Assembly: GCF_019904295.1 (NCBI RefSeq)
Contig: NZ_CP065359.1
Span: 186,001 to 250,000 of the forward strand
Direction: 5' to 3'
Origin: Ruegeria sp. SCSIO 43209
GTDB lineage: Bacteria; Pseudomonadota; Alphaproteobacteria; Rhodobacterales; Rhodobacteraceae
Length of the DNA: 64,000 bases
The notes under the pieces: model-generated
Database searches by the model: none
Told to the model about the DNA's origin: nothing
Seen by the model: the letters and a program-made list of their open reading frames with translations, nothing else
Made by a program: the position numbers and the translations under genes
Part shown: in pieces, positions 32,975 through 42,339 of the stretch
Layout: each line of letters starts with the position of its first letter
How positions within the stretch are numbered: position 1 is the first letter of the stretch

Positions 32975-33832
32975 TTGAATTTCCAAAAGATCAGATTGGC
33001 CACTGGGCTGTACTTTATTGCCACCCCAATCGGGACGGCACGCGATATTACGCTCAGGGCGCTCGATGTTTTGGCCTCGGCAGACATGATTGCTGCCGAA
33101 GATACGCGCAGCTTGCGACGTTTGATGGAAATCCACGGCGTGCCGCTCGAAGGGCGCCGCATATTGGCCTACCACGATCACAGCGGCGCGGGCGCGCGGG
33201 GCAAAATACTTGAGGCGCTGGAACAAGGGCAATCGGTGGCTTACGCGTCCGAGGCGGGAATGCCGCTGATCGCCGATCCCGGCTATGATTTAGGCCGCCA
33301 GGCGGCTGAGGCTGGGCACAACGTGACATGTGCACCGGGACCGTCTGCTGTTTTGACGGCGCTGACGTTGGCGGGGCTTCCCACGGATGCATTTTTCTTT
33401 GCCGGGTTCTTGCCCAATGCCTCTGGCGCACGGCGTTCACGAATCGAATCCCTGCGCAGCGTCCCCGGAACGCTTGTCTTCTATGAATCGCCGAAGCGTG
33501 TGGCTGCCTGCCTCTCTGATCTCGCGGATATTTTGGGTGGAGACCGACAGGCGGCCCTGTGCCGTGAACTCACCAAAAAGTTCGAAGAAACGCGTCGTGG
33601 CACGCTCGCTGATCTGGCAGCAGAGTACGAGGGCGCATCGGTTAAGGGCGAGGTGGTTCTGCTTGTGGATCGCGCCCATTCGCAATCTGTTAAGGACTCT
33701 GACGTAGAAGAGGCATTGATAAAAGCATTGCAAACGCATTCGGTGCGGGATGCGGCAGATTTGGTGTCAGAGATGTTCAGCCTGCCGCGCCGCCCGATCT
33801 ATCAGATGGCTCTGAAGCTGGGAAAGGGATGA
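32975..33832 (+). CDS. rsmI: 16S rRNA 2'-O-ribose C1402 methyltransferase RsmI
   Basis: 285-residue SAM-dependent methyltransferase of the tetrapyrrole-methylase fold. Signatures: LYFIATPIGTARDITLRALDVL, AEDTRSLRRLM, and the SAM loop VTCAPGPSAVLTALTLAGLP. The start codon is TTG with GAGGG 8 nt upstream; there is no ATG before the conserved fold. First gene of rsmI-yraN-gshB. Confidence 0.96.
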   Translation: MNFQKIRLATGLYFIATPIGTARDITLRALDVLASADMIAAEDTRSLRRLMEIHGVPLEGRRILAYHDHSGAGARGKILEALEQGQSVAYASEAGMPLIADPGYDLGRQAAEAGHNVTCAPGPSAVLTALTLAGLPTDAFFFAGFLPNASGARRSRIESLRSVPGTLVFYESPKRVAACLSDLADILGGDRQAALCRELTKKFEETRRGTLADLAAEYEGASVKGEVVLLVDRAHSQSVKDSDVEEALIKALQTHSVRDAADLVSEMFSLPRRPIYQMALKLGKG

Positions 33833-33833
33833 T

Positions 33834-34205
33834 ATGGCACAGAGATCCGTTCGGGGTTCTGTATCTTATCACGCTGGACAATCCGCCGAACTTTGCGTGG
33901 CCGCCGAATACGTGCGACGGGGTTATTCAATCGCAAGACGCAGGTGGTGCGGTGCTGGCGGTGAAATAGATCTGATCGCGCGCAACGCAGATGGGTTGGT
34001 CTTCATTGAGGTTAAGAAAAGCCGTAGTTTTGACCGTGCAGCCGCTCGGATTAGTCGCCGACAGATGGATCGAATTTGCGCATCCGCTGCCCAGTTTCTT
34101 GAACAGGAGCCTGCTGGTCAGCTGACGAATACTCGGTTTGATGCGGCACTGGTTGATGACACTGGAACTGTTCAAATCATCGAAAACGCCTTTGGTTTGG
34201 ACTGA
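33834..34205 (+). CDS. yraN: YraN/UPF0102 family nuclease-fold protein
   Basis: 123 residues with the restriction-endonuclease-like fold: AAEYVRRGYSIARRRWCGAGGEIDLIARN contains the family's E-x-D motif and VFIEVKKSR the E-x-K. Function in bacteria is unproven; suggested roles are in DNA recombination or rRNA-related processing. Begins one base after the rsmI stop, so the two are coupled. Confidence 0.9.
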   Translation: MAQRSVRGSVSYHAGQSAELCVAAEYVRRGYSIARRRWCGAGGEIDLIARNADGLVFIEVKKSRSFDRAAARISRRQMDRICASAAQFLEQEPAGQLTNTRFDAALVDDTGTVQIIENAFGLD

Positions 34206-34266
34206 CCCCCATTGAACCCGTCAAGCCTCTGCGCCATGTATCGAGCGTGGAATTGAGGGATACACC

Positions 34267-35199
34267 ATGAAGATCGCCTTTCAGATGGACCCAATCGGGG
34301 CCGTGGATATCAACGCCGACAGCTCTTTCCGTCTGGCAGAAGAGGCTCAGGCGCGCGGCCACCAGCTGTTTTTTTATGGCCCGGATCAACTCGCTTACCA
34401 GGAAGGCAAGATCACGGCGCGCGGCCATGACATGACGGTGCAACGAGTCGCTGGCAACCCGGCAGTGTTGGGCCCTGAGTGTGAAGTGGACCTTGCTGAA
34501 TTTGATGTCGTCTGGCTGCGCCAAGACCCCCCGTTTGACATGCACTACATCACCTCGACCCATTTGCTTGACCGGCTAAAGGGGCAGGCCCTGGTGGTTA
34601 ACGATCCGTTTTGGGTGCGAAACTATCCCGAAAAGCTGCTGGTTCTGGATTTCCCAGAACTGACTCCGCCCACCGCGATTGCGCGGGATTTGCGAACCAT
34701 CAAGGCGTTCAAGGAAAAGCATGGCGATATCATCCTCAAGCCGCTTTACGGCAACGGAGGTGCTGGCGTATTCCGTCTTGATGCGAATGACCGCAACCTG
34801 ACATCGCTACATGAGCTGTTCACCGGCTTTTCTCGTGAGCCTCTGATCGCGCAGAAATTCCTGCCCGATGTGCGCAATGGCGACAAGCGGGTCATACTTG
34901 TCGATGGTGAGCCGGTGGGCGCCATCAACCGGGTTCCAGCTGAGGGCGAGACCCGCTCGAACATGCATGTGGGCGGGCGCCCCGAGAAAATCGGCCTGTC
35001 CGAGCGAGATATGGAAATCTGCGCTGCGATTGGACCGTTATTGAAGGAACGTGGTCAGATCTTTGTGGGGATCGATGTAATTGGCGACTACCTGACCGAG
35101 ATCAACGTGACCTCACCCACTGGTATTCAGGAGCTTGAGCGATTCAATGGCGTGAACATCGCCGAGAAAATCTGGCAAGCGATTGAGGCGAAACTTTAA
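34267..35199 (+). CDS. gshB: glutathione synthetase
   Basis: 310 residues. ATP-grasp ligase joining glycine to gamma-glutamylcysteine. [20 protein letters not shown] is the typical N terminus, then [15 protein letters not shown] and the C-terminal [20 protein letters not shown] that holds Mg-ATP ligands. The stop codon lies in TTAA, which also supplies the stop of convergent comM. Third gene of the rsmI operon. A glutathione S-transferase gene follows beyond comM. Confidence 0.97.
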   Translation: MKIAFQMDPIGAVDINADSSFRLAEEAQARGHQLFFYGPDQLAYQEGKITARGHDMTVQRVAGNPAVLGPECEVDLAEFDVVWLRQDPPFDMHYITSTHLLDRLKGQALVVNDPFWVRNYPEKLLVLDFPELTPPTAIARDLRTIKAFKEKHGDIILKPLYGNGGAGVFRLDANDRNLTSLHELFTGFSREPLIAQKFLPDVRNGDKRVILVDGEPVGAINRVPAEGETRSNMHVGGRPEKIGLSERDMEICAAIGPLLKERGQIFVGIDVIGDYLTEINVTSPTGIQELERFNGVNIAEKIWQAIEAKL

Positions 35200-36710
35200 G
35201 CTCCTGCTTTGGCGCTGATGCGAAAGCTCAGCGCCTCGGCGACATGGGGGCGGCGCACATCCGGCTCACCTTCGAGGTCGGCAATGGTGCGGGCCACGCG
35301 TAGGATGCGGTGAAAGGCGCGGGCCGACAGGCCAAAGCGTTCCGCGGCTTTCAGTAATAGTTCTTTGCCCTGGGCATCAGGGGCGGCGATTTCTTCCAGC
35401 ACATTGCCTTCCACATCTGCGTTTTGACGGGTATTTGGCGTGTCGCGAAAGCGATCTGCTTGTATGGCGCGCGCCGCTTCGACCCGCTCTGCGACGGTCG
35501 CAGAGCTGTCGCCGGTAGGCGGCAGATCGAGATCGGTAAATCCGACCGGAGGGACTTCGATGCGCAAATCGAACCGGTCCATCAACGGCCCTGAGATACG
35601 CCCCAAGTAATCCTCACCACAGACCGGCGCGCGTGAACAGGCGCGGGATGGGTCCGTCAGGTATCCGCATTTGCACGGGTTCGCGGCGGCTACCAGCATA
35701 AAGCGGCATGGGTATTTCAAATGGGCGTTGGCGCGGGCGACCATTACCTCTCCGGTTTCAATAGGTTGGCGCAGGGTTTCCAAAACTGTGCGCGGAAATT
35801 CGGGAAACTCGTCCATGAACAGGACGCCGTTATGCGCCAGTGAAATCTCACCGGGTTTAGCGCCTTTGCCACCGCCCACGATCGCGGCCATCGAAGCGGT
35901 ATGGTGCGGCTCGCGAAACGGTCTGGCGCGGCTGATGCCACCTTCGTCCAGTAAGCCGCAAAGCGACTGGATCATCGATGTCTCTAAAGCTTCGACCGGG
36001 CTCAGAGGCGGCAAAATACTCGGCAGACGCGCCGCCAGCATGGATTTGCCGGAACCCGGTGTCCCGATCATGATCAAATGATGCCGCCCGGCTGCGGCGA
36101 TTTCCAAGGCGCGTTTGGCGCGCTCTTGCCCCTTCACGTCCCGCAGGTCCCGTGCGTTGGGTGATAGTTTCACTTCGCCCGGTGTCGCAGCGGGCAGCGC
36201 AGACTGACCGGTAAAGTGCCGCACCACATCCCCCAACGAGCCCGCTCCGATTACCTGCGTGGCATCCACCCACGCGGCTTCGGCGCTAGAGGCGCTGGGA
36301 CAAAGCAAGCTGCGATCATCGGCGGCTGCTGTCATGGCTGCGGGCAGCGCGCCGACGACGGGTACCAGAGAACCATCCAAAGACAACTCGCCCAACGCGA
36401 CAGCGCCCTCGGCAGCATCCGCTGGAATGATTTCCAACGCAGTCAACAAAGCGACGGCGATAGGCAGGTCGAAATGGCTGCCCTCTTTGGGCAGATCTGC
36501 AGGCGAAAGGTTAATCGTGATCCGTTTCGACGGCAGCGCGATCGCCATCGAACTTAGCGCACTACGAACACGGTCCCGTGCTTCGGAGACTGCCTTGTCC
36601 GGCAATCCCACGATGGAAAAGGCCGGAAGGCCCGGTGAGACGGCGCATTGCACCTCGACCGGGCGGGCATCGACCCCTTGAAAGGCAACGGTGTGGGCGC
36701 GGGCGACCAT
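35196..36710 (-). CDS. comM: ComM/YifB family Mg-chelatase-like AAA+ helicase
   Basis: 504 residues. N-terminal Lon-like ChlI domain ([21 protein letters not shown]), AAA+ module with Walker [18 protein letters not shown] and [17 protein letters not shown], a Cys-rich insert ([19 protein letters not shown]), and the C-terminal Mg_chelatase_C domain. ComM is a hexameric branch-migration helicase for integrating transforming DNA; in Rhodobacteraceae it belongs to the CtrA/gene-transfer-agent competence set by prior literature. TTAA half-sites occur just upstream (see findings). Confidence 0.95.
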   Translation of the reverse strand: MVARAHTVAFQGVDARPVEVQCAVSPGLPAFSIVGLPDKAVSEARDRVRSALSSMAIALPSKRITINLSPADLPKEGSHFDLPIAVALLTALEIIPADAAEGAVALGELSLDGSLVPVVGALPAAMTAAADDRSLLCPSASSAEAAWVDATQVIGAGSLGDVVRHFTGQSALPAATPGEVKLSPNARDLRDVKGQERAKRALEIAAAGRHHLIMIGTPGSGKSMLAARLPSILPPLSPVEALETSMIQSLCGLLDEGGISRARPFREPHHTASMAAIVGGGKGAKPGEISLAHNGVLFMDEFPEFPRTVLETLRQPIETGEVMVARANAHLKYPCRFMLVAAANPCKCGYLTDPSRACSRAPVCGEDYLGRISGPLMDRFDLRIEVPPVGFTDLDLPPTGDSSATVAERVEAARAIQADRFRDTPNTRQNADVEGNVLEEIAAPDAQGKELLLKAAERFGLSARAFHRILRVARTIADLEGEPDVRRPHVAEALSFRISAKAGA

Positions 36711-36757
36711 GGCAATCCTGTTCTTGGTTAACAGGACGTTGCTGCCATGGCTGCAGT

Positions 36758-37642
36758 TTAAGAATCGTTAACGTCAGCAACCATCGCCGTAAATTTCGGC
36801 CACGCCTCAGGGTCGGCAATGGTCTTGTCTCGGCAAAACGGATTACAAAAGCCCCAAATCTTGCCATCGAGTTCCAGATAGTCTTGTACAGGCTTGCCGG
36901 AATAGGGGCAGGCTGTGTTGACCGAGGGGCCTGTGCTGACTGCCAATGCCCCTGAACCCCCGCCAATTGGCCAACTGTGTGCGGGAAGGTCTTGCGGATA
37001 CGGGAAGGGCTCATACGCGACCGTCATGCCCATGGCGCGCCATTGCCGAACTGCGATATCAGAGAGCAGGTGCATGCAGTATGCACGATTGACCTCGGAC
37101 ACGGGCAGGCCATAGCCGACAATCCGCGCAGCGACCGGCGTGTAGAAAATATCAGCCAGAGAATAGGCACCAAACAGCGGGCCCGACGCGGCGCCAGAGA
37201 CCTTCCGTGCATGGGCCCAGAGGGTTTCGATCCGCTGCAAATCAGTCATCGTTTCAGGTGAAGGTTTGAACCCTTCCCAGCAACGTTTCAACTGCATGGG
37301 GCATTGCCCCCGCAGCGCTGTGAAACCGGCAACCATTTCAGCACAAAGCCACCGGGCTGTGGCGCGCGCGGCGGGGTCTGGCGGCCAAAGCCCTGCTTCG
37401 GGGTGGCGTTCGGCCAATGTCTCTGCCATCGCGAGGCTTTCGCCGACCACGGTTCCATCTGGTAGACGCAGCGCAGGAACAAGGCGCGCCGGGGCCAGTG
37501 GTTCCATATCCGCCGCCATTGTGCCGGAATAAAGGCCAATCATGTGGGTGCGGTATGGCAGGCCGAATTTCTCAAGCATCAGCCATCCGCGCATGGACCA
37601 GCTCGAGAACAACCGGTCACCGATAAAGAGATCATATGTCAT
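36758..37642 (-). CDS. glutathione S-transferase with C-terminal Cys-rich extension
   Basis: 294 residues. Residues 1-210 are a GST: thioredoxin-like N domain (LFIGDRLFSSWSMRGWLML, the SxW-S region of the Ser active site; LVPALRLPDGTVVGESLAM for gamma-glutamyl binding) and helical C domain. After a Gly-rich linker, residues 245-285 add CPYSGKPV...FCNPFCRDKT, a CxnCxxxC pattern resembling TRASH/YHS zinc modules. Other GSTs are ~210-220 residues, so this is a fusion. The added module may bind metal; its role is unknown. Confidence 0.85.
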   Translation of the reverse strand: MTYDLFIGDRLFSSWSMRGWLMLEKFGLPYRTHMIGLYSGTMAADMEPLAPARLVPALRLPDGTVVGESLAMAETLAERHPEAGLWPPDPAARATARWLCAEMVAGFTALRGQCPMQLKRCWEGFKPSPETMTDLQRIETLWAHARKVSGAASGPLFGAYSLADIFYTPVAARIVGYGLPVSEVNRAYCMHLLSDIAVRQWRAMGMTVAYEPFPYPQDLPAHSWPIGGGSGALAVSTGPSVNTACPYSGKPVQDYLELDGKIWGFCNPFCRDKTIADPEAWPKFTAMVADVNDS

Positions 37643-37700
37643 GCGGCAACGATGTCGGACAGAGACGCGTCGGTAAATCAGAGATTTGTGCGCAACCTTA

Positions 37701-38279
37701 TCACGGTCGGTGATTAATCCGACCTACAGTCCAACCATCGTTATGGCGCGTGATCTCGGTGACGGACAGGTTGTCGATGCGGTGACCAAACGCGTGTTGG
37801 GCGTCCACGTCCAGAGCGCGTTGGACCTGAGTCAGGATCACTCCGAAATGGGCGACTAGGACTAGGTCACATCCGGTATGGGCCGCGATCAGGGTGTCGA
37901 CGACCCTATCGACACGCGCGCGGACCTCATTCCAGCTTTCCCCGTTTGGAGGCCTGGCCTCGCCCGGATTATCCCAGTAGGCAAAGCAAAGCTCGGGGTC
38001 TTCCGCCTCGATCTCGGCGAAGGGGCGCATCTCCCAGTTGCCGAAATTGATTTCGCGCAGATCGCGGTGGTGCGGAAGGCGGAGGCGCGTGCCTTGAATG
38101 GCGCTGGCCGTATCGCTGGCGCGTGACAAGTCTGATGAGATTACGACGGCATTGGAAGGCAGATGCGCATCAAGCCGTGCAATCGCGGCCTCATCACTCA
38201 AGTCGGCAGGAAGGTCGGACCAGCCTACCATAGTTTTAGCATGGGTGGGGCCGTGCCGTACCAAATGCAGGCGCGTCAT
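37701..38279 (-). CDS. histidine phosphatase family protein, CobC-like
   Basis: 192 residues. Phosphoglycerate-mutase-type fold with the RHG motif in RLHLVRHGPTHAKTMVGW and the second catalytic His in LVLVAHFGVILTQ. It overlaps the cobU stop by ATGA, so alpha-ribazole phosphatase (CobC, the last nucleotide-loop step of cobalamin synthesis) is the natural reading, but the fold is too general to be sure. Confidence 0.75.
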   Translation of the reverse strand: MTRLHLVRHGPTHAKTMVGWSDLPADLSDEAAIARLDAHLPSNAVVISSDLSRASDTASAIQGTRLRLPHHRDLREINFGNWEMRPFAEIEAEDPELCFAYWDNPGEARPPNGESWNEVRARVDRVVDTLIAAHTGCDLVLVAHFGVILTQVQRALDVDAQHAFGHRIDNLSVTEITRHNDGWTVGRINHRP

Positions 38280-38797
38280 AGGGGTTGCCCTTTGAGAACC
38301 AGCGGCAGCCCGGCCGTAACCTGCACCACCCGATCTGCCTGCGCAGCCAGAGCGATGTTCAGCCGTCCCTGAGCCTCGCGAAACCGGCGGGAAAGCGCGT
38401 TGTCGGGGACGATCCCGTGGCCGACTTCGTTTGATACCACGACGATCTGGGCGGTACAGGTCTTCATCGCCTCAAGCAGCCCGGCCTGTGCTTCCTCTAG
38501 GTTATTCTCTGCCAGCAGGTGATTTGTCAGCCACATGGTTGCACAATCGATCAGGCAAATCTGATCATTTGTCAGCTTGGCGAGTTCCGGCGATAGATCA
38601 AATGGCGCTTCGATCGTCGTCCACCCGCTGCCGCGTTGTGCAATATGTTGCCTGATTTTTAGGCGCATCTCGTCATCAAACACTTGTGATGTCGCAAGGT
38701 AAACGCGACTTTTCCCAGTTGAAACAGCAAGTTGCTCCGCAAAAGCAGATTTTCCGGATGCAGCGCCGCCTAGGATAAAGGTTAAATCGGCATGCAC
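38276..38797 (-). CDS. cobU: adenosylcobinamide kinase/guanylyltransferase
   Basis: 173 residues. P-loop FILGGAASGKSAFAEQ near the N terminus, and the guanylyl-histidine region RVYLATSQVFDDEM...RIxxH as IRQHIAQRG, plus VVSNEVGHGIVPDN. It phosphorylates and GMP-activates cobinamide during cobalamin assembly or salvage. The start is a GTG with AAAGGT 6 nt upstream; the longer ORF lacks a ribosome site. No B12 riboswitch fits in the 103-nt gap to rpoH. Confidence 0.92.
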   Translation of the reverse strand: MHADLTFILGGAASGKSAFAEQLAVSTGKSRVYLATSQVFDDEMRLKIRQHIAQRGSGWTTIEAPFDLSPELAKLTNDQICLIDCATMWLTNHLLAENNLEEAQAGLLEAMKTCTAQIVVVSNEVGHGIVPDNALSRRFREAQGRLNIALAAQADRVVQVTAGLPLVLKGQPL

Positions 38798-38814
38798 TTT
38801 TATTACCTTTCTGG

Positions 38815-38844
38815 TGATCCACCCGGTTTTGTCCTGCGTATCGA
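38815..38844 (+). promoter_or_regulatory. sigma-E (RpoE/ChrR) type promoter of rpoH
   Basis: TGATCC (38815-38820) and TATCGA (38839-38844) separated by 18 nt, 57 nt before the rpoH ATG. TGATCC is the -35 of the group-IV sigma RpoE promoters in Rhodobacter sphaeroides, which drive rpoH-II there. The -10 fit is less certain. Confidence 0.55.
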
Positions 38845-38900
38845 CCACAAGTCGGCAAGGCAAGCCCGGCCCATCGCCTGTGATAAAAGGGGAGAATTGC

Positions 38901-39779
38901 ATGGCACTCGACAACGCACATGATTTTTCGATGTCCCGGCAGGCAATGAAGGCCGAGCTGCTGGATGCGGAGACTGAATTGAAACTGGCCTATGCCTGGC
39001 GCGACGAACGCGATGAGCAGGCGCTGCATCGCCTCATTACAGCTTATATGCGGCTGGCGATATCAATGGCGGCGAAATTCAAACGCTACGGCGCGCCGAT
39101 GAATGATCTGATTCAGGAGGCGGGACTGGGCTTGATGAAAGCCGCCGACAAGTTCGATCCGGATCGGGGTGTGCGGTTTTCAACGTATGCAGTGTGGTGG
39201 ATCAAGGCCAGCATTCAGGATTACGTGATGCGCAATTGGTCGATGGTGCGCACTGGTTCGACCTCTTCCCAGAAATCGCTGTTCTTCAACATGCGTCGGG
39301 TACAGGCGCGTCTGGAGCGCGAAGCCGCGACTGAGGGGCTGGAGCTGGATCGCCATCAGTTGCATCAGAAGATTGCCGCCGAAATCGGAGTCCCGCTGCG
39401 TGATGTCGAGATGATGGAAGGCCGTCTGGCAGGGTCCGATTTCTCGCTGAATGCGGTGCAGTCTGCAGATGAGGACGGGCGCGAGTGGATTGATGCGCTG
39501 GAAGATGACAGCGAACAAGCCGCCGAGGTAGTAGAGAACAGCCACGACAACCAGCAACTGCGCGAATGGCTGGTGGCGGCGATGCAAGCTTTGAACGATC
39601 GCGAGCGGTTTATCGTTCGCGAAAGAAAACTGCGTGAGCCTGCCCGGACGCTGGAAAGTCTTGGGAAAGAGCTTGGCCTGTCGAAAGAGCGTGTGCGCCA
39701 GCTCGAGGCGGCAGCGTTCACAAAGATGCGCAAGAACCTTGAAGCGCAATCGCGCGAGGTGCAACACTTCTTCGCATGA
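38901..39779 (+). CDS. rpoH: RNA polymerase sigma-32 type factor, RpoH-II-like
   Basis: 292-residue alternative sigma factor. Region 2: NDLIQEAGLGLMKAADKFDP and YAVWWIKASIQDYVMRNWSM. The RpoH-box-like QKSLFFNMRR is present. Region 4 HTH: LGLSKERVRQLEAAAFTKM. Alphaproteobacteria have two RpoH; the linkage to chaN-coaBC-dut and the sigma-E-like promoter match RpoH-II of Rhodobacter, which responds to singlet oxygen. Start at MALDNAH after AAAGGGGAG. Stop and start of chaN overlap (ATGA). Confidence 0.93.
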   Translation: MALDNAHDFSMSRQAMKAELLDAETELKLAYAWRDERDEQALHRLITAYMRLAISMAAKFKRYGAPMNDLIQEAGLGLMKAADKFDPDRGVRFSTYAVWWIKASIQDYVMRNWSMVRTGSTSSQKSLFFNMRRVQARLEREAATEGLELDRHQLHQKIAAEIGVPLRDVEMMEGRLAGSDFSLNAVQSADEDGREWIDALEDDSEQAAEVVENSHDNQQLREWLVAAMQALNDRERFIVRERKLREPARTLESLGKELGLSKERVRQLEAAAFTKMRKNLEAQSREVQHFFA

Positions 39780-40597
39780 AACCTCTTGCGATTCTTACAG
39801 CTTTTGTGTTGCTCGCCACTTTGCCTCAAACGGTTCGAGCTGCTGAATTTATCCCTCAGGACGTGTTGGCCGACATGCGGGCCGCGGATGTCGTCATTCT
39901 GGGCGAGATACATGACAACCCTCAGCATCATCTGGTCCAAGCCGAAGCAGTTGAAGCAATCACGCCCACGGCGGTTGTCTGGGAGATGGTGACCGAAGAA
40001 GGTGCTCAGCGGTTGGCTCAAAAAGCGGCAACCAATCCCGAGGAGCTGTCCCGAATTCTGCGCTGGGCAGAATCCGGCTGGCCGCCTCTTAGAATGTACT
40101 ACCCCATTTTTCAGGCCGCGGATGTGCCGGTGTATGGCGCGATGGTTCCGCGTGAAGCGGCCCGCGCTGCTATGGAACGCGGGGCGGCCACAGCGTTGGG
40201 GGCTGATGCGGCCAGATATGGATTGACTGTACCCCTGTCGGATGAAGATCAAGCCGCACGCGAGGCTGATCAACTGGCGGCACATTGCGACGCATTGCCC
40301 GCTGAAGTTCTACCGCAGATGGTCGCCATTCAACGTCTGAGGGACGCTGTGTTGACCCGAGCCATTCTGCGCGCCACCGATGAAACTGGTGGGCCTGTCG
40401 CGGTCATCACTGGCAATGGCCATGCCCGTAAGGATCGCGGAATTCCGACTTTTCTGTCGCGACTGCGCCCCGGTTTGAAGGTCTTTGTGCTTGGACAATC
40501 CGAAGATGGGGTCGTGAGCGGGGATTTTGATGCTGTTATCGATAGCCCCACGGCCGAGCGAGAAGACCCCTGCAAAGCCTTTGAGGTGCAGAATTAA
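39776..40597 (+). CDS. ChaN family heme-binding-type protein
   Basis: 273 residues. Signal peptide (MKPLAILTAFVLLATLPQTVRA) and the ChaN/Tiki domain: VVILGEIHDNPQHHLVQAEAV, VWEMVTEEGAQRL, VPVYGAMVPREAARA, VAVITGNGHARKDRGIP. In Campylobacter ChaN binds heme and aids iron uptake. No lipobox Cys here. Coupled to rpoH by a 4-nt overlap, so it is made under the same stress control. Biological role in roseobacters unknown. Confidence 0.85.
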   Translation: MKPLAILTAFVLLATLPQTVRAAEFIPQDVLADMRAADVVILGEIHDNPQHHLVQAEAVEAITPTAVVWEMVTEEGAQRLAQKAATNPEELSRILRWAESGWPPLRMYYPIFQAADVPVYGAMVPREAARAAMERGAATALGADAARYGLTVPLSDEDQAAREADQLAAHCDALPAEVLPQMVAIQRLRDAVLTRAILRATDETGGPVAVITGNGHARKDRGIPTFLSRLRPGLKVFVLGQSEDGVVSGDFDAVIDSPTAEREDPCKAFEVQN

Positions 40598-40660
40598 CTG
40601 CTGGAACTGCCCGCCAGCGTTGCCTAATGTCAGGGCCGACCGGGACGGGAAGGGCGAGCC

Positions 40661-41857
40661 ATGCTGTCATCGAAACGTATTCTGCTGATTATCGGCGGTG
40701 GGATTGCGGCCTACAAGTCGCTGGACCTGATCCGGCGGTTGCGGGAACGTGGTGCTGCGGTCACGCCGGTTTTGACGCGTGCTGCCGAAGAATTCGTAAC
40801 TCCGTTATCCGTGTCTGCCCTGGCCGGTGAAAAGGTCTATCGAGATCTCTTTGATCTGACCGATGAAGCTGAGATGGGTCATATTCAGCTTTCCCGTTCG
40901 GCTGATCTGATCGTGGTTGCTCCGGCAACGGCCGATCTGATGGGTAAGATGGCAGGCGGGTTGGCTAATGATCTGGCCTCGACCCTTTTGATGGCGACCG
41001 ATACGCCGGTTCTGTGTGCGCCTGCGATGAATGTCCGCATGTGGGAGCATCCCGCAACCCGGCGTAACCATGCGCAACTGGAAGCAGACGGCGTGCGTTT
41101 TGTCGGCCCGAACGAAGGCGATATGGCTTGCGGTGAATACGGTCCGGGCCGCATGTCGGAGCCACTTGAAATTGTCGCGGCGATCGAGGCGCAGTTCGGG
41201 GATGGGCCTTTGGCTGGCAAACGTATTCTGGTGACATCGGGTCCGACACATGAACCAATTGATCCGGTACGATACATCGCCAACCGATCGTCGGGCGCGC
41301 AGGGGACAGCTGTCGCACGCGCGCTATCTGCATTGGGGGCCGATGTTACATTTATTACGGGTCCGGCTGACGTGCCTCCTCCAGACGGCGTGAAGGTCGT
41401 GCGTGTAGAGACCGCGCTGCAAATGTCGGATGCGGTCGACGCAGCGCTTCCGGTGGATGCGGGGGTATTTGCAGCTGCAGTGGCCGATTGGCGGGTATCC
41501 AGTGCCTCGGACCGGAAGCTGAAGAAAAGCCGCGACGGGGTGCCTGCGCTAGAGTTTGCCGAGAATCCCGACATTTTGAAGCGCATCGCGCGAATGGGAA
41601 GTGGCAGGCCCGTTTTGGTGGTGGGTTTTGCCGCCGAAACAGACAACGTGATCGAACATGCTACGGCCAAACGTGCCCGCAAGGGCTGTGACTGGATCGT
41701 TGCGAATGATGTCAGCCCCGCGACAGGTATCATGGGCGGTTCTGAGAATGCGGTGATCCTGATCTCAGAGCAAGGTGCCGAAGAATGGCCGCGAATGGGC
41801 AAGGATGATGTGGCAAAGCGGTTAGCAGCCAAGATCGCCGGCGCGTTGACCAGATAG
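40661..41857 (+). CDS. coaBC: phosphopantothenoylcysteine decarboxylase/synthetase
   Basis: 398-residue bifunctional enzyme of coenzyme A synthesis. N-terminal flavodoxin-like CoaC domain ([52 protein letters not shown]) and C-terminal CoaB synthetase ([20 protein letters not shown], then [11 protein letters not shown] and VGFAAETDN). Same strand as rpoH and chaN with a 63-nt gap. Confidence 0.97.
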   Translation: MLSSKRILLIIGGGIAAYKSLDLIRRLRERGAAVTPVLTRAAEEFVTPLSVSALAGEKVYRDLFDLTDEAEMGHIQLSRSADLIVVAPATADLMGKMAGGLANDLASTLLMATDTPVLCAPAMNVRMWEHPATRRNHAQLEADGVRFVGPNEGDMACGEYGPGRMSEPLEIVAAIEAQFGDGPLAGKRILVTSGPTHEPIDPVRYIANRSSGAQGTAVARALSALGADVTFITGPADVPPPDGVKVVRVETALQMSDAVDAALPVDAGVFAAAVADWRVSSASDRKLKKSRDGVPALEFAENPDILKRIARMGSGRPVLVVGFAAETDNVIEHATAKRARKGCDWIVANDVSPATGIMGGSENAVILISEQGAEEWPRMGKDDVAKRLAAKIAGALTR

Positions 41858-41883
41858 CAGCCATAAAGACAAGAGGTACAGGT

Positions 41884-42339
41884 ATGGTGGCAATTCGCGT
41901 GATCCGAGAGGAGGGGGCTGACCCGTTGGTGCCATTGCCTTCCTACGAAACCGCGGGTGCTGCCGGGGCGGATGTGCGCGCCAATCTGCCGGATGGTGCG
42001 TCAGTTATTCTTCAACCTGGCCGTCGTGCGCTGATACCGACAGGCCTTAGGATCGAAATTCCGCAGGGGTTCGAGGTTCAGGTACGTCCACGATCGGGCC
42101 TTGCCTTGAAACACGGGATCACCTTGCCCAACACTCCGGGTACAATCGACAGCGACTATCGCGGGCCATTGGGCGTAATCGTGATGAATGCGGGTCAGGA
42201 ACCGTTCGAGATTACGCATGGCGAACGTATCGCGCAACTGATCGTCGCACCGGTGGTGCAGGCCATGTTCCAGGACGTTGAGGCTCTGACCGAGACTGAT
42301 CGCGGCGCGGGTGGCTTCGGCTCGACCGGGCGCAGCTGA
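41884..42339 (+). CDS. dut: dUTP pyrophosphatase
   Basis: 151 residues, trimeric dUTPase. All five motifs are visible: [51 protein letters not shown] and [12 protein letters not shown]. It hydrolyses dUTP to dUMP. The coaBC-dut order is widespread. The last base of its stop is shared with the start of the next gene (TGATG). Confidence 0.97.
   Translation: MVAIRVIREEGADPLVPLPSYETAGAAGADVRANLPDGASVILQPGRRALIPTGLRIEIPQGFEVQVRPRSGLALKHGITLPNTPGTIDSDYRGPLGVIVMNAGQEPFEITHGERIAQLIVAPVVQAMFQDVEALTETDRGAGGFGSTGRS

Noticed and set aside
33440..33460. Sequence resembling a tRNA T-arm (CGAATCGAATCC)
   Set aside because: It lies inside rsmI and has no acceptor or anticodon stem around it.
38797..38901. 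Cobalamin riboswitch before cobU
   Set aside because: The gap of about 100 nt is too short and no B12-box-like sequence is present.
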